From: Denitrobaculum sp965232285
GTDB taxonomy: Bacteria; Pseudomonadota; Alphaproteobacteria; Kiloniellales; Kiloniellaceae
Length of the DNA stretch: 64,000 bases
Direction: 5' to 3'
Assembly: GCA_965232285.1 (NCBI GenBank)
Contig: CBDDPL010000004.1
Span: 806,001-870,000 of the forward strand
The number at the start of each line of letters is the position of its first letter. The stretch's first letter is position 1. The notes below the pieces were generated by a model that saw only the letters and a list, made by a program, of their open reading frames with translations, was not told the DNA's origin and did not search any database. Both the position numbers and the translations under genes were made by a program. This document shows positions 54,647-62,790 of this stretch, piece after piece.

Positions 54647-56098
54647 ATGTCCGCTTCAAATGTCGTCGAGATCAACTATGCACAGGACGAAGTCCGCTCT
54701 TCGCTGACCAGGCTGCAGAAGGCCTTTCACCGCAATCCCGCTCCGACGCGGTTCGAACGTGTCGATCGTCTCGAGCGGCTGCATAATGCGATCCTGGAAT
54801 ACAAGGATCAGCTCATTGAAGCCGTAGATCAGGACTTTGGCGGCCGCGCGGCGGCGGAGACGCTGATGATCGAGCTGCTGCCTGTCCTCGAAGGCATTCG
54901 CTACAACAAAAAGAACCTGGGCAAGTGGATGGGGCAGTCAAAGCGTCACGTGCCCTTGATGCTGTTCGGTGCAACGACAAAAGTCCACTACCAGCCGCTT
55001 GGTGTGGTCGGTATCGTGGTGCCCTGGAACTTCCCGATCTTCCTCGGGCTTTCACCTCTCGCCGGCGCCTTCGCGGCCGGCAATCTCGCAATGCTGAAGA
55101 CTTCGGAATTCGCGCCCAAAACCGGCGAACTGCTGAAGAAGATGATTTCGGCTTACTTCTCGGACGAGGAGGTTGTCGTCATCAACGGCGGGGTCGAAGT
55201 CGCGACCGCGTTCACCAAGTTGCCCTTCGATCATCTGGTCTTTACCGGATCCACGCAGGTCGGCCGGATCGTGATGCATGCGGCGGCGGAGAATCTGACC
55301 CCGGTCACTCTGGAACTCGGGGGTAAATCGCCCGCCATCATTCATGACAGCTTTCCCATTGAAGAGGCCGCGAAACGCATCGCCTTCGGTAAGGGTTTGA
55401 ACGCCGGACAGGTCTGTGTTTCGCCCGACTATATTCTGGTTCCACGGGCAAAGGTGGAGGCCTTCGCGGAGGCCTTCGCAAAGAGCTTCGCCAAGCATTA
55501 TCCGTCGCTGCGGAACAATCCGGACTACACTTCGATCATCACGGAACGGCAGCGTGACCGCCTGCTGGATAACCTCCGGGACGCCGAGGAAAAAGGCGCC
55601 AGGGTGGTCACGATCAATCCGGCCAATGACAGTTTCGAGGGCACCCGAAAACTGCCGATGCATGTCATTACCAATGTGTCGGACGATATGCGGGTCATGA
55701 AGGAAGAGATCTTCGGACCGCTTCTGCCGATCGTTCCCTATGACAGCCTTGATGAAGCGATCGCCTATGTGAAGGAGCGCGACCGCCCCCTGGCGCTGTA
55801 CTACTTCGACTGGGACAAGGAGCGCGCGGAAAGGATCCTGGAAGAAACGCACTCCGGCGGCGTCTGCATCAACGAGGTCATGACCCACACGGTTGTCGAT
55901 GACATGCCCTTCGGCGGTGTCGGTCCGTCCGGCATGGGCCATTATCACGGCAAAGAAGGCTTCTTGAATTTCTCCAAGGCGAAAGGGGTCGTGCGCAAGG
56001 GCCGCTTCGATGCCAGTGCTCTGATCGGCGCGCCCTGGGGGAACAAGTACTTCAACTTCTTCGTCAATTTCCAGCTGCGCCGTTTCAGAAAATTCTGA
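54647..56098 (+). CDS. Aldehyde dehydrogenase (coniferyl aldehyde dehydrogenase-like)
   Basis: 483 residues from the ATG at 54647 (TAGGAGG upstream). ALDH motifs: VVPWNFPIFLGLSPLAGAFA (~125), FTGSTQVGRIVM (~198), catalytic Glu in LELGGKSPA (~222) and Cys in GLNAGQVCVSPDY (~256). The long C-terminus (GNKYFNFFVNFQLRRF) and the overall pattern match the CalB/class 3-like group that oxidises aromatic or fatty aldehydes with NAD. It probably works with the alcohol dehydrogenase at 58331. Substrate is not determined. Confidence 0.9.
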   Translation: MSASNVVEINYAQDEVRSSLTRLQKAFHRNPAPTRFERVDRLERLHNAILEYKDQLIEAVDQDFGGRAAAETLMIELLPVLEGIRYNKKNLGKWMGQSKRHVPLMLFGATTKVHYQPLGVVGIVVPWNFPIFLGLSPLAGAFAAGNLAMLKTSEFAPKTGELLKKMISAYFSDEEVVVINGGVEVATAFTKLPFDHLVFTGSTQVGRIVMHAAAENLTPVTLELGGKSPAIIHDSFPIEEAAKRIAFGKGLNAGQVCVSPDYILVPRAKVEAFAEAFAKSFAKHYPSLRNNPDYTSIITERQRDRLLDNLRDAEEKGARVVTINPANDSFEGTRKLPMHVITNVSDDMRVMKEEIFGPLLPIVPYDSLDEAIAYVKERDRPLALYYFDWDKERAERILEETHSGGVCINEVMTHTVVDDMPFGGVGPSGMGHYHGKEGFLNFSKAKGVVRKGRFDASALIGAPWGNKYFNFFVNFQLRRFRKF

Positions 56099-56164
56099 GC
56101 GGGCCGAGGCGGTTCGAACTGTCGCCCTCGCCTGATGTCCGAAACAAGAGAACGGAGTTGTCTG

Positions 56165-56479
56165 ATGATCCCAGTTATGTGTGTGGTCCAGGAAGGACAG
56201 GTCTCGGCCGAAACCGAACATGCCCTCAAATCCGAGATCAGTGGCTTTACGCAGCGAAGGTTCGATGCGCCCGCCGATATCGATTGGATCGAGGTGCCCA
56301 AAGGCAGCGGTTTTACCGCCGCCAAGCCTTCGACCAGCGTCATCACCTCCCTCTATGCCAACCGATCGTTGGAGCAGGTTGAGCGCATCTCTCTGCTCAA
56401 GGAGCTGAGCGACATCTGTATCGGAAAAACGGGGCGTTCAGCGCACGAAGTGGTCGCCTCAATCCGCGATCCGCGATAA
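56165..56479 (+). CDS. Tautomerase-superfamily-like small protein 1
   Basis: 104 residues from ATG 56165. PVMCVVQEGQVSAETEHALK and TSVITSLYANRSLEQVERIS have the beta-alpha-beta pattern of the 4-oxalocrotonate tautomerase/MIF group. The N-terminus is MIPV, so Pro is third rather than second and could not be the usual amino-terminal base unless processed differently. It follows the aldehyde dehydrogenase by 66 bases and precedes a second member by 14. Confidence 0.65.
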   Translation: MIPVMCVVQEGQVSAETEHALKSEISGFTQRRFDAPADIDWIEVPKGSGFTAAKPSTSVITSLYANRSLEQVERISLLKELSDICIGKTGRSAHEVVASIRDPR

Positions 56480-56493
56480 CGAAAGGCCCGAAA

Positions 56494-56892
56494 ATGCCGC
56501 TTTACATGTGTAATGCCGTAAAAGACATGATCCCGGAGGCCGCTAAGCCCAAGATCGCGGCCGATATCACCGATATTCACTGCGAGGTGACAGGCGCGCC
56601 CCCAACCTTCGTTCATGCTTTCTTTTTCGAAGATGCGCCGCAACAGCCGCTCGATGGCAAGAGCGTCTTCGTGTTCGGAAGCATCCGCGAAGGGCGAAGC
56701 CATGGCCAGAAGCGGTCAATCGTCGAGCGCGTGCGCGAAGCCATTCACCAGCATGCCGGCATCCCCCTGAGTGAGATCGCCGTCGATACGACGGACGTTC
56801 CGGCTGGTTGGGTCATGGAAGGCGGAGATCTGCTGCCCGAACCCGGCGAAGAGGAGCAATGGCTTGAGGCGCATAATAAGGCCAGAGCCTAG
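56494..56892 (+). CDS. Tautomerase-superfamily protein 2
   Basis: 132 residues. It begins MPLY, placing the catalytic Pro1 of tautomerases after removal of Met, and continues with PPTFVHAFFFEDAPQQPLDG and IVERVREAIHQHAGIPLSEI, typical of the cis-CaaD/MIF-like long form. A ~25-residue acidic tail follows. With the preceding gene it may form a heteromeric tautomerase. It would act on enol or unsaturated acid intermediates of a catabolic route that includes the neighbouring dehydrogenases. Confidence 0.72.
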   Translation: MPLYMCNAVKDMIPEAAKPKIAADITDIHCEVTGAPPTFVHAFFFEDAPQQPLDGKSVFVFGSIREGRSHGQKRSIVERVREAIHQHAGIPLSEIAVDTTDVPAGWVMEGGDLLPEPGEEEQWLEAHNKARA

Positions 56893-56931
56893 CGCAAGGA
56901 CGCTTCGCCATGCTCGATAAAGTTTCTGTTT

Positions 56932-57966
56932 TCAGGTTGTCTGTGCCAGTGCCTTTTGTTTTCTCACGTCCCCAGGGGTTCTGCCGAACTTCTTTGAGAA
57001 GGCGCGCACAAAGCTCGCAGGTTCGGAATAGCCGACCCGCCAGGTAACGGTCTCGACGTTCAGGCCTGCCGCTTCGAGCAACTCGTAGGCGATCGCCATG
57101 CGCGCGTTCGTGTAAAGACCGCGAAAGTTGGTCCCTTCCTCCGTCAGCCGGCGGCGCAAGGTGCGTTCCGTGATCGTCAGCTTGTCCGCGATGTCTTCAA
57201 TCCTTTGTTCCGAACCGATGTCATCGATGATCGCGTCCCGAACTTTCTGCGACCAGGGCGGCAGTGCGCCCTCGCTCTCTTCCACCAGGGCCTTGCATTG
57301 GTCGAGGCAGTATTTCAGTGAGACGGGGTCGGACTTTTGGAGAGGCTGATCAAGCAAAGCTGCCGGAAAGGAGAGCGCGTATTTCGGCATCGCGCTCGCG
57401 GCTCGGATCTGTGTCAGCTCGAAAAGCGCTTGTGCATAGGCAGGATCCTCAGCCGCTGTTTCAATCTGAAAGTCCTGGAAACCCGGTTCCTCGATCAACT
57501 GTCCGATAAAGTTCATGGTCACGGCACTATGACGTTCCAGAACGAAATGGCGGATAGCGGGTGGCAAGCCAGTCATGTCGAATTCAAGCCGCGCTCTCTC
57601 GCCCGATTCCCGCAACGCCAAATCAGCGATAACGAAGGAGAGTTTTACATACTCAATGGAGGTCTGGATGGCCGACCGCAGCGTCGGGCTCGTCAGAATT
57701 GCGAAACCCCAGATACCGAAGGCGTTGACGTGCAGGCGCTGTCCGTGCGCGAAGCCCAGGCCAACCTGCGTCGGGGCGCGGCGCACAAAGTTCTCAATGG
57801 CCAGAATCTCTTGTTCTGTAGAAATCTGCGTCGTGGGCGTCGTCAAATCACCGAGATCTACGCCGGTGTTCTCCAGGCAAAACGCGGGATCGACGCCGAA
57901 TGACTGAGCGGTCTCGCACAGTAACCGTAAGCTTGTTATCGATCTCATATGCGAGCGCACAACCAT
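56932..57966 (-). CDS. AraC-family regulator 1
   Basis: 344 residues. An N-terminal Arabinose_bd-type effector domain (~20-200, with NAFGIWGFAILTSPTLRSAI) is followed by the AraC double helix-turn-helix (~240-335: RIEDIADKLTITERTLRRRL, GYSEPASFVRAFSKKFGRTP). The organisation is that of ArgR/OruR/VirS-type regulators. It converges with the tautomerase genes and is divergent from adhP with 364 bases between, so adhP is a likely target. It is a paralogue of the regulator at 60231. ATG 57948 is an alternative start. Confidence 0.88.
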   Translation of the reverse strand: MVVRSHMRSITSLRLLCETAQSFGVDPAFCLENTGVDLGDLTTPTTQISTEQEILAIENFVRRAPTQVGLGFAHGQRLHVNAFGIWGFAILTSPTLRSAIQTSIEYVKLSFVIADLALRESGERARLEFDMTGLPPAIRHFVLERHSAVTMNFIGQLIEEPGFQDFQIETAAEDPAYAQALFELTQIRAASAMPKYALSFPAALLDQPLQKSDPVSLKYCLDQCKALVEESEGALPPWSQKVRDAIIDDIGSEQRIEDIADKLTITERTLRRRLTEEGTNFRGLYTNARMAIAYELLEAAGLNVETVTWRVGYSEPASFVRAFSKKFGRTPGDVRKQKALAQTT

Positions 57967-58330
57967 TCGGGAAATGTAGCGTGTTAAAGGAAAATATCAA
58001 TTGCCGGATCGGCCCGCATGGCATGATTCCGTCTGTCGCTCGCGCACTTTTTCGCTTCTTTTCCTTGGTAGCGAGAGCTGACCTTTCCGGCCACCCGGGT
58101 CGGGAAAATGCTGGTTGTAACGGTCTCCTTGTTGGTTGGAAAAGGATTTCTTATCAGAGACTTACCGGCTTCGAATATCAGGCAGCGCTGCTGCGCTCAT
58201 CTTTAATTTGCCGAGGCTCTATTGAGGTGAGTCAAGGATGGAAAGCTTGAAGCAAGCCATTATCAGAACCGCTATATGTGCAAAGGCTTGGCGGTGCCTT
58301 GGTCCACAGAGATGACTGGGAGAGACCGAT
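57967..58330. promoter_or_regulatory. Intergenic region between AraC regulator 1 and adhP
   Basis: 364 bases without a gene. An AAAATATCAAT segment near 57990 is shared with the spacer of the direct repeat at 54518, but the TGTCCG halves are not present in the right places, so it is only a weak hint of a regulator site. Confidence 0.3.
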
Positions 58331-59350
58331 ATGTCTAAGACAATGAAGGCGGCTGTGGTGACAGAGTTCGGACAGCCTCTTGAGATCCTCGAAGTCGAAA
58401 AACCCGAGGCCCGGGACGGCCAGGTCGTGGTGAAGGTGGAGGCCAGCGGCGTCTGTCACACCGACTTGCACGCCGCCCAGGGCGACTGGCCGGTGAAACC
58501 GTCGCCTCCCTTCATCCCGGGCCACGAAGGCGTCGGTGTCGTGGCCGAGGTCGGCCGCGGTGTGACGGGCGTCAAGGAGGGGGACCGCGTTGGTGTTCCC
58601 TGGCTGCACAGCGCCTGTGGTCACTGCCGGCACTGCGTCGGTGGCTGGGAAACCCTCTGCGGGGAGCAATCCAACACCGGCTACGGCGTGAACGGCGGCT
58701 TTGCGGACTACGTGCTTGCGGATCCCAATTACCTTGGGCGGCTTCCCGACCGTCTCGACTTTGCGCCCAGTGCGCCGATTCTCTGCGCCGGAGTCACGGT
58801 TTACAAAGGCCTGAAGGAAACGGACGCGAAACCCGGGCAGAGCGTCGCGGTCGTTGGCATCGGCGGTTTGGGACACCTTGCCGTTCAGTACGCCAAGGCC
58901 ATGGGCTTTCACGTGGTGGCGGTCGACATCTCCGAGGACAAGTTAAAGCTGGCGAAGCAATCCGGTGCCGACGAAGCCTACAACGCCGCGGAGCTCGATG
59001 CGGCGGCGGAGATTCAAAAAGGCGGCGGTGTCGAGGGTGTGCTGGTGACGGCCGTCTCCACGGCGTCCTTTGCACAGGCGGTGGGTATGCTTGCCCGGGG
59101 CGGGACCATGAGCCTTGTGGGATTGCCGCCGGGCGGCTTTGAACTGCCGATCTTCGATGTTGTGCTTTCGCGCAAAACGATCCGCGGTTCGATTGTGGGC
59201 ACCCGCAACGACCTCGCCGAGGCGCTGCAGTTCGCAGCCGAGGGAAAGGTGGCGTCGCATTTCTCGATGGACCGCCTGGAGAATATCAACACGATCTTCG
59301 AACGCATGACCGCGGGAGAGATCGACGGGCGTATTGTGATGGAGATCTGA
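58331..59350 (+). CDS. adhP: Zinc-dependent alcohol dehydrogenase AdhP type
   Basis: 339 residues, the normal length. Catalytic zinc ligands: Cys in GVCHTDLHA (~40), His-Glu in PGHEGVGVV (~63) and Cys in ILCAGVTVYKGL (~150). The structural site CGHCRHCVGGWETLC is complete, unlike the class III enzyme at 41911. The NAD fold shows VVGIGGLGHLAVQYAKAMG (~177). It oxidises primary alcohols such as ethanol to aldehydes, which the dehydrogenase at 54647 could take further. A 3' fragment of this gene has been copied to 59961-60163. Confidence 0.92.
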   Translation: MSKTMKAAVVTEFGQPLEILEVEKPEARDGQVVVKVEASGVCHTDLHAAQGDWPVKPSPPFIPGHEGVGVVAEVGRGVTGVKEGDRVGVPWLHSACGHCRHCVGGWETLCGEQSNTGYGVNGGFADYVLADPNYLGRLPDRLDFAPSAPILCAGVTVYKGLKETDAKPGQSVAVVGIGGLGHLAVQYAKAMGFHVVAVDISEDKLKLAKQSGADEAYNAAELDAAAEIQKGGGVEGVLVTAVSTASFAQAVGMLARGGTMSLVGLPPGGFELPIFDVVLSRKTIRGSIVGTRNDLAEALQFAAEGKVASHFSMDRLENINTIFERMTAGEIDGRIVMEI

Positions 59351-59619
59351 GAGATATTCGCGATCCTGCGGGGGACGACCTCTACGTCAGGCGCCGACGA
59401 GTATCTTATCCACGTCTTGCGGATTAGTCGATGGGCACGTGCTCATAAATCCCTGTGTTGTGTGCGCTCCGCCAACCTTGACCCGAGCGCAGATGATGGG
59501 AAGCGCCAGAGACCAGCGCTATTGCGTCTGCCGCCTTTGGCTGTTTGGCCGCGCTCAGGTTTATACCTATCGCACTCATCCTCAATTGAAGCGGAATCCG
59601 CCCGACACGGTTTGACCCG
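59351..59619. other. Non-coding stretch after adhP
   Basis: No gene or clear signal is seen here. Confidence 0.4.
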
Positions 59620-59957
59620 TAGGTTTTTTTGAACCGCTGTTTGTCCGAAAAAATCAAAAAACTGTCCGTCTCGGTCATCGTTTCCTGAGCCCTAATCGCA
59701 GAACCTACGCCAGACAGTTGAGACGGAACAGTTTCCGTGTCTCCAAAGTATCCATCGGCTCGGCCGCTCAAAACGACCGGTCAAACTTCCCTTTCTGGAA
59801 GGCAAACACTGAGAAACAGAGAATAGACGAAATTGTGTATCCAGATTAGGGCGCTGACCTTTCTCGCGCCATTCATCATTGCGTGTTCTGTTTCGGCAGA
59901 AGAGCTTAGAGATATTACCAAGGAGTACTTCGAACCGGTGCCACCCAAGGTGCCGGC
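59620..59957 (+). repeat. Degenerate copy of the cytochrome c peroxidase promoter and 5' end
   Basis: This stretch matches 61395-61745 with scattered changes: the TGTCCG direct repeat (59642 and 59663, again 21 bases apart), the leader and the signal-peptide region are recognisable (IRALTFLAPFIIACSVSAEE against IRALSFLAPFIFASSISADE). The copy lacks a proper ATG (GTGTATCCAG with an in-frame TAG) and the similarity stops at about codon 40. Confidence 0.8.
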
Positions 59958-60163
59958 TGCCTCCACGGCGTCCTTTGCACAGGCGGTGGGTATGCTTGCC
60001 CGGGCGGTACCATGAGCCTTGTGGGATTGCCGCCGGGTGGCTTTGGACTGCCGATCTTCGATGTTGTGCCGTGACGCAAGACGATCCGCGGTTCGATTGT
60101 CGGCACCCGCAACGACCTCGCCGAAGCGCTGCAGCTCGCAGTCGAGGGAAAGGTGGCATCGCA
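59833..60163 (+). pseudogene. Chimeric pseudogene: peroxidase 5' end joined to an adhP 3' fragment
   Basis: After about 40 codons of peroxidase-like sequence the copy runs directly into adhP sequence (59961-60163 matches 59056-59260 at roughly nine bases in ten). Frame errors follow, for example GGGCGGGACC in adhP is GGGCGGTACC here with a base lost, and TTTCGC is replaced by GTGACGC. It cannot make either enzyme. Confidence 0.78.
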
Positions 60164-60230
60164 CTGCTTGCAGATTTGGGGTGGGAGCAAAGAGTAAGGA
60201 CAGTGCTTCGAGCCTTTCGTTTACAGCATC

Positions 60231-61259
60231 GTGATTGTGTCGGGAAAGACCTTGGAAGATCAAATTTACAGTACGACGAAACTCCTGGCGGCGGTCTCGG
60301 CGCTTGAGAATCGAGGCCTGAGCGTGGAGCATGCCTTCGAGAACACAGGCATAAATCCCGGCCAGTTGTCGGATGAAACTCTTTGGGTATCTTCGAGCCA
60401 GATTCTGCTGGTGTTTAAGAACATATCTGACGGGCACTGGCATCCGCATCTTCCTTTCGAGATCGGTCAGCAAATCCACATCTCTGCTTATGGTCTCTAC
60501 GGTTATGCGGTGCTTTGCAGCGAACGTTACAGAGACACAGTCGCTTTTGCCGAGAAGTACCACTATCTTGCGGCGCCCACGGTCAGTATGAAGTTTAATT
60601 ATGACGCAGGTGTCGAGGGGTGGGATCTTGAACCTCTTTCATCAACGCTTGTGGACCAGGATTTCTATCCTTTTCTGGTCAATCTTCAGATTGGTATCCA
60701 TGCGTCCCTGCATGAAGATATCTTTGGCGCTGAATTCGCCTCTCATCTGATCGAACTGCGCTATCCCGCCAACACATTTTACAAACTGCCCAAAAAGTCG
60801 GCGGTGGAGATTCGCTACGGCACGAAGCGAAACAGGCTGCATGTCCATTCTCATTGGATAGATTATAAGCCGAGGTTAGGTAACGATCTGACCTTCAGGC
60901 AGATTGTGAAGATTTGCGAGAAAGAGCTGGCGGAGCTCACTCAGCAGGGTGGCGTGACAGGCCAGGTCAAGAAGGTGTTTGTGCAGCAGGCGCGCTTTCC
61001 CGCGAACATGGAAACCGTCGCTCAAGAGCTAGGGCTGAACAGCCGCACACTGCGGCGGTATCTCAAGCGTGAGAACACCACTTTCACTGAAATCGTGGAT
61101 TCGGTTCGCGCCGATCTTGCTGTGCGCTATTTGCGCGAAGCTCGGCTCAGCAACGAGGAGATTGCGTTCGTTATTGGTTTTTCTGAAGCTTCGAGTTTCG
61201 TCCGTGCCTTCAAACGCTGGACAGGAAAGACGCCCGGACAGTTTCGGGTCAGCCGATAG
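60231..61259 (+). CDS. AraC-family regulator 2
   Basis: 342 residues from the GTG at 60231 (GTG 60237 is possible; no good ribosome site). The effector domain resembles regulator 1 (HISAYGLYGYAVLCSERYRD near ~80), and the C-terminal double HTH is typical (NMETVAQELGLNSRTLRRYL, IGFSEASSFVRAFKRWTGKT, ~255-335). It stands between the chimeric scar and the peroxidase gene and is the best candidate to bind the 21-bp-period TGTCCG repeat 160 bases upstream of that gene. Confidence 0.87.
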   Translation: MIVSGKTLEDQIYSTTKLLAAVSALENRGLSVEHAFENTGINPGQLSDETLWVSSSQILLVFKNISDGHWHPHLPFEIGQQIHISAYGLYGYAVLCSERYRDTVAFAEKYHYLAAPTVSMKFNYDAGVEGWDLEPLSSTLVDQDFYPFLVNLQIGIHASLHEDIFGAEFASHLIELRYPANTFYKLPKKSAVEIRYGTKRNRLHVHSHWIDYKPRLGNDLTFRQIVKICEKELAELTQQGGVTGQVKKVFVQQARFPANMETVAQELGLNSRTLRRYLKRENTTFTEIVDSVRADLAVRYLREARLSNEEIAFVIGFSEASSFVRAFKRWTGKTPGQFRVSR

Positions 61260-61418
61260 GCAGCAGTTGATAGGTACGTCTGCCTTCCAGGGTTTTCGGA
61301 ACCGGCATCTCTGACGGCTCTTCGGGAGCTTAGGGTCGCACCTGGGGAATCACTGCTTCGCTGAAGCGGATTCAATCCGAACCAGATCCGATCTCGCCGT
61401 TTTTCTTGAACCGGGGAT

Positions 61419-61445
61419 TGTCCGAAAAAGTCAAAGAACTGTCCG
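61419..61445 (+). promoter_or_regulatory. AraC-type direct repeat upstream of the cytochrome c peroxidase gene
   Basis: TGTCCG at 61419 and again at 61440 gives a 21-base period, two helix turns, as for AraC-family dimers. The same arrangement is preserved in the copy at 59642-59668 and, with one change, before the aldehyde dehydrogenase at 54518. Confidence 0.6.
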
Positions 61446-61609
61446 ATTCGGTCATCGTTTCCAAAGCCTTAATCGCAGAACCTACACCAGACGGTTGCGA
61501 TGGAATCGCTTCTGTATCTTTGAAAAGCCCAACGGTTTAGCTGCTTGGAACGACCGACCAGATCTCCCTTTCCATAAGGCAAACACAGGGTAACAGGGGA
61601 CAGACGAAC

Positions 61610-62659
61610 ATGCATATCCGAATCAGGGCGCTGAGCTTTCTTGCGCCGTTTATCTTCGCGTCCTCTATCTCCGCTGACGAGTTGAGAGATCTCGCCAAGG
61701 ATTACTTTGAACCCGTGCCTTCGACCGTACCGGCGGTGCAGGACAATCCGATCACGACGGAGAAGATTCAACTCGGTACAGCCCTGTTTTTCGACCCCCG
61801 CATGTCCGCATCCGGCGTGTTTTCCTGCAATTCCTGTCACAACCTGGCGACCGGCGGAGACGACAACCTTCAGACCTCGATCGGTCACGGTTGGCAGAAG
61901 GGGCCCAGAAACGCGCCGACGGTGCTGAACTCCGTCTTTAACGAGGCGCAGTTCTGGGACGGGCGCGCAGCCGACCTGGCCGAGCAGGCAAAGGGTCCTG
62001 TGCAGGCGAGTATCGAGATGGCCAACAGCGTTGAGAATCTGCTCGGCACCCTGCGGTCCATGCCGCAGTACGTGGAGTGGTTCCAGCAAGCTTTCCCCAA
62101 CGACGAAGATCCCGTCACCTTCGATAACTTCGCCAGAGCCATTGAAGCCTTCGAAGCCACGCTGATAACGCCCGCGCCCTTCGATGCTTGGCTGAATGGC
62201 GACGATGCCGCCCTCGACGAACGGCAAAAGAGAGGACTTGCGCACTTCATGGATGCCGGCTGTGCGTCCTGTCACGCCGGTGTCAATCTGGGCGGCAATG
62301 GCTACTATCCCTTCGGTTTGGTGCAAAAGCCAGGCGCCGACATCCTGCCTGCGGATGACAAAGGGCGCTTCCAGGTCACCGCGACGGCAGACGACGAATA
62401 TGTCTTTCGGGCTGCGCCGCTGCGCAACGTGGCGCTGACGGCGCCCTACTTCCACTCTGGCGCGGTCTGGGACCTGAACACGGCTGTTGCGATCATGGCA
62501 AATTCGCAACTGGGCGCGAAACTTACGGAGGAAGAGGTCGTCGACATCACGGCGTTTCTTACTTCGCTGACAGGACGGGTTCCGGCAATAGACTATCCCA
62601 TTCTGCCCGCTGAAACCGCAACGACACCGCGTCCGGTCCGGGACGTGATTCCCAGGTAA
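61610..62659 (+). CDS. Di-haem cytochrome c peroxidase (MauG/CcpA family)
   Basis: 349 residues with a signal peptide (RIRALSFLAPFIFASSISA, cleavage near residue 22), so periplasmic. Two c-type haem motifs are present, CNSCH (~73) and CASCH (~220). The segments GTALFFDPRMSASGVFSCNS, NAPTVLNSVFNEAQFWDGRA and RAAPLRNVALTAPYFHSGAV are family hallmarks. It reduces hydrogen peroxide with electrons from small cytochromes, or oxidises a partner as MauG does. Its promoter region and first ~40 codons were duplicated upstream at 59620. The porin gene follows 131 bases later. Confidence 0.92.
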   Translation: MHIRIRALSFLAPFIFASSISADELRDLAKDYFEPVPSTVPAVQDNPITTEKIQLGTALFFDPRMSASGVFSCNSCHNLATGGDDNLQTSIGHGWQKGPRNAPTVLNSVFNEAQFWDGRAADLAEQAKGPVQASIEMANSVENLLGTLRSMPQYVEWFQQAFPNDEDPVTFDNFARAIEAFEATLITPAPFDAWLNGDDAALDERQKRGLAHFMDAGCASCHAGVNLGGNGYYPFGLVQKPGADILPADDKGRFQVTATADDEYVFRAAPLRNVALTAPYFHSGAVWDLNTAVAIMANSQLGAKLTEEEVVDITAFLTSLTGRVPAIDYPILPAETATTPRPVRDVIPR

Positions 62660-62790
62660 GAGCGTTTCTTGATCGACCGGCGCAGCCTGCACCGGCGTCG
62701 AGGCATTCTGTCCGATTTTCAAGTGAAACAAACTAGTGCGCTTTTCCCACGACAAAGGGAAAGGGCCGAGTTGAGGGGAGGCAAAAAGCC

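Noticed and set aside
57985..58000. AAAATATCAAT upstream of adhP as a further AraC site
   Set aside because: Only the spacer resembles the repeat at 54518; the TGTCCG halves are absent at the needed spacing.
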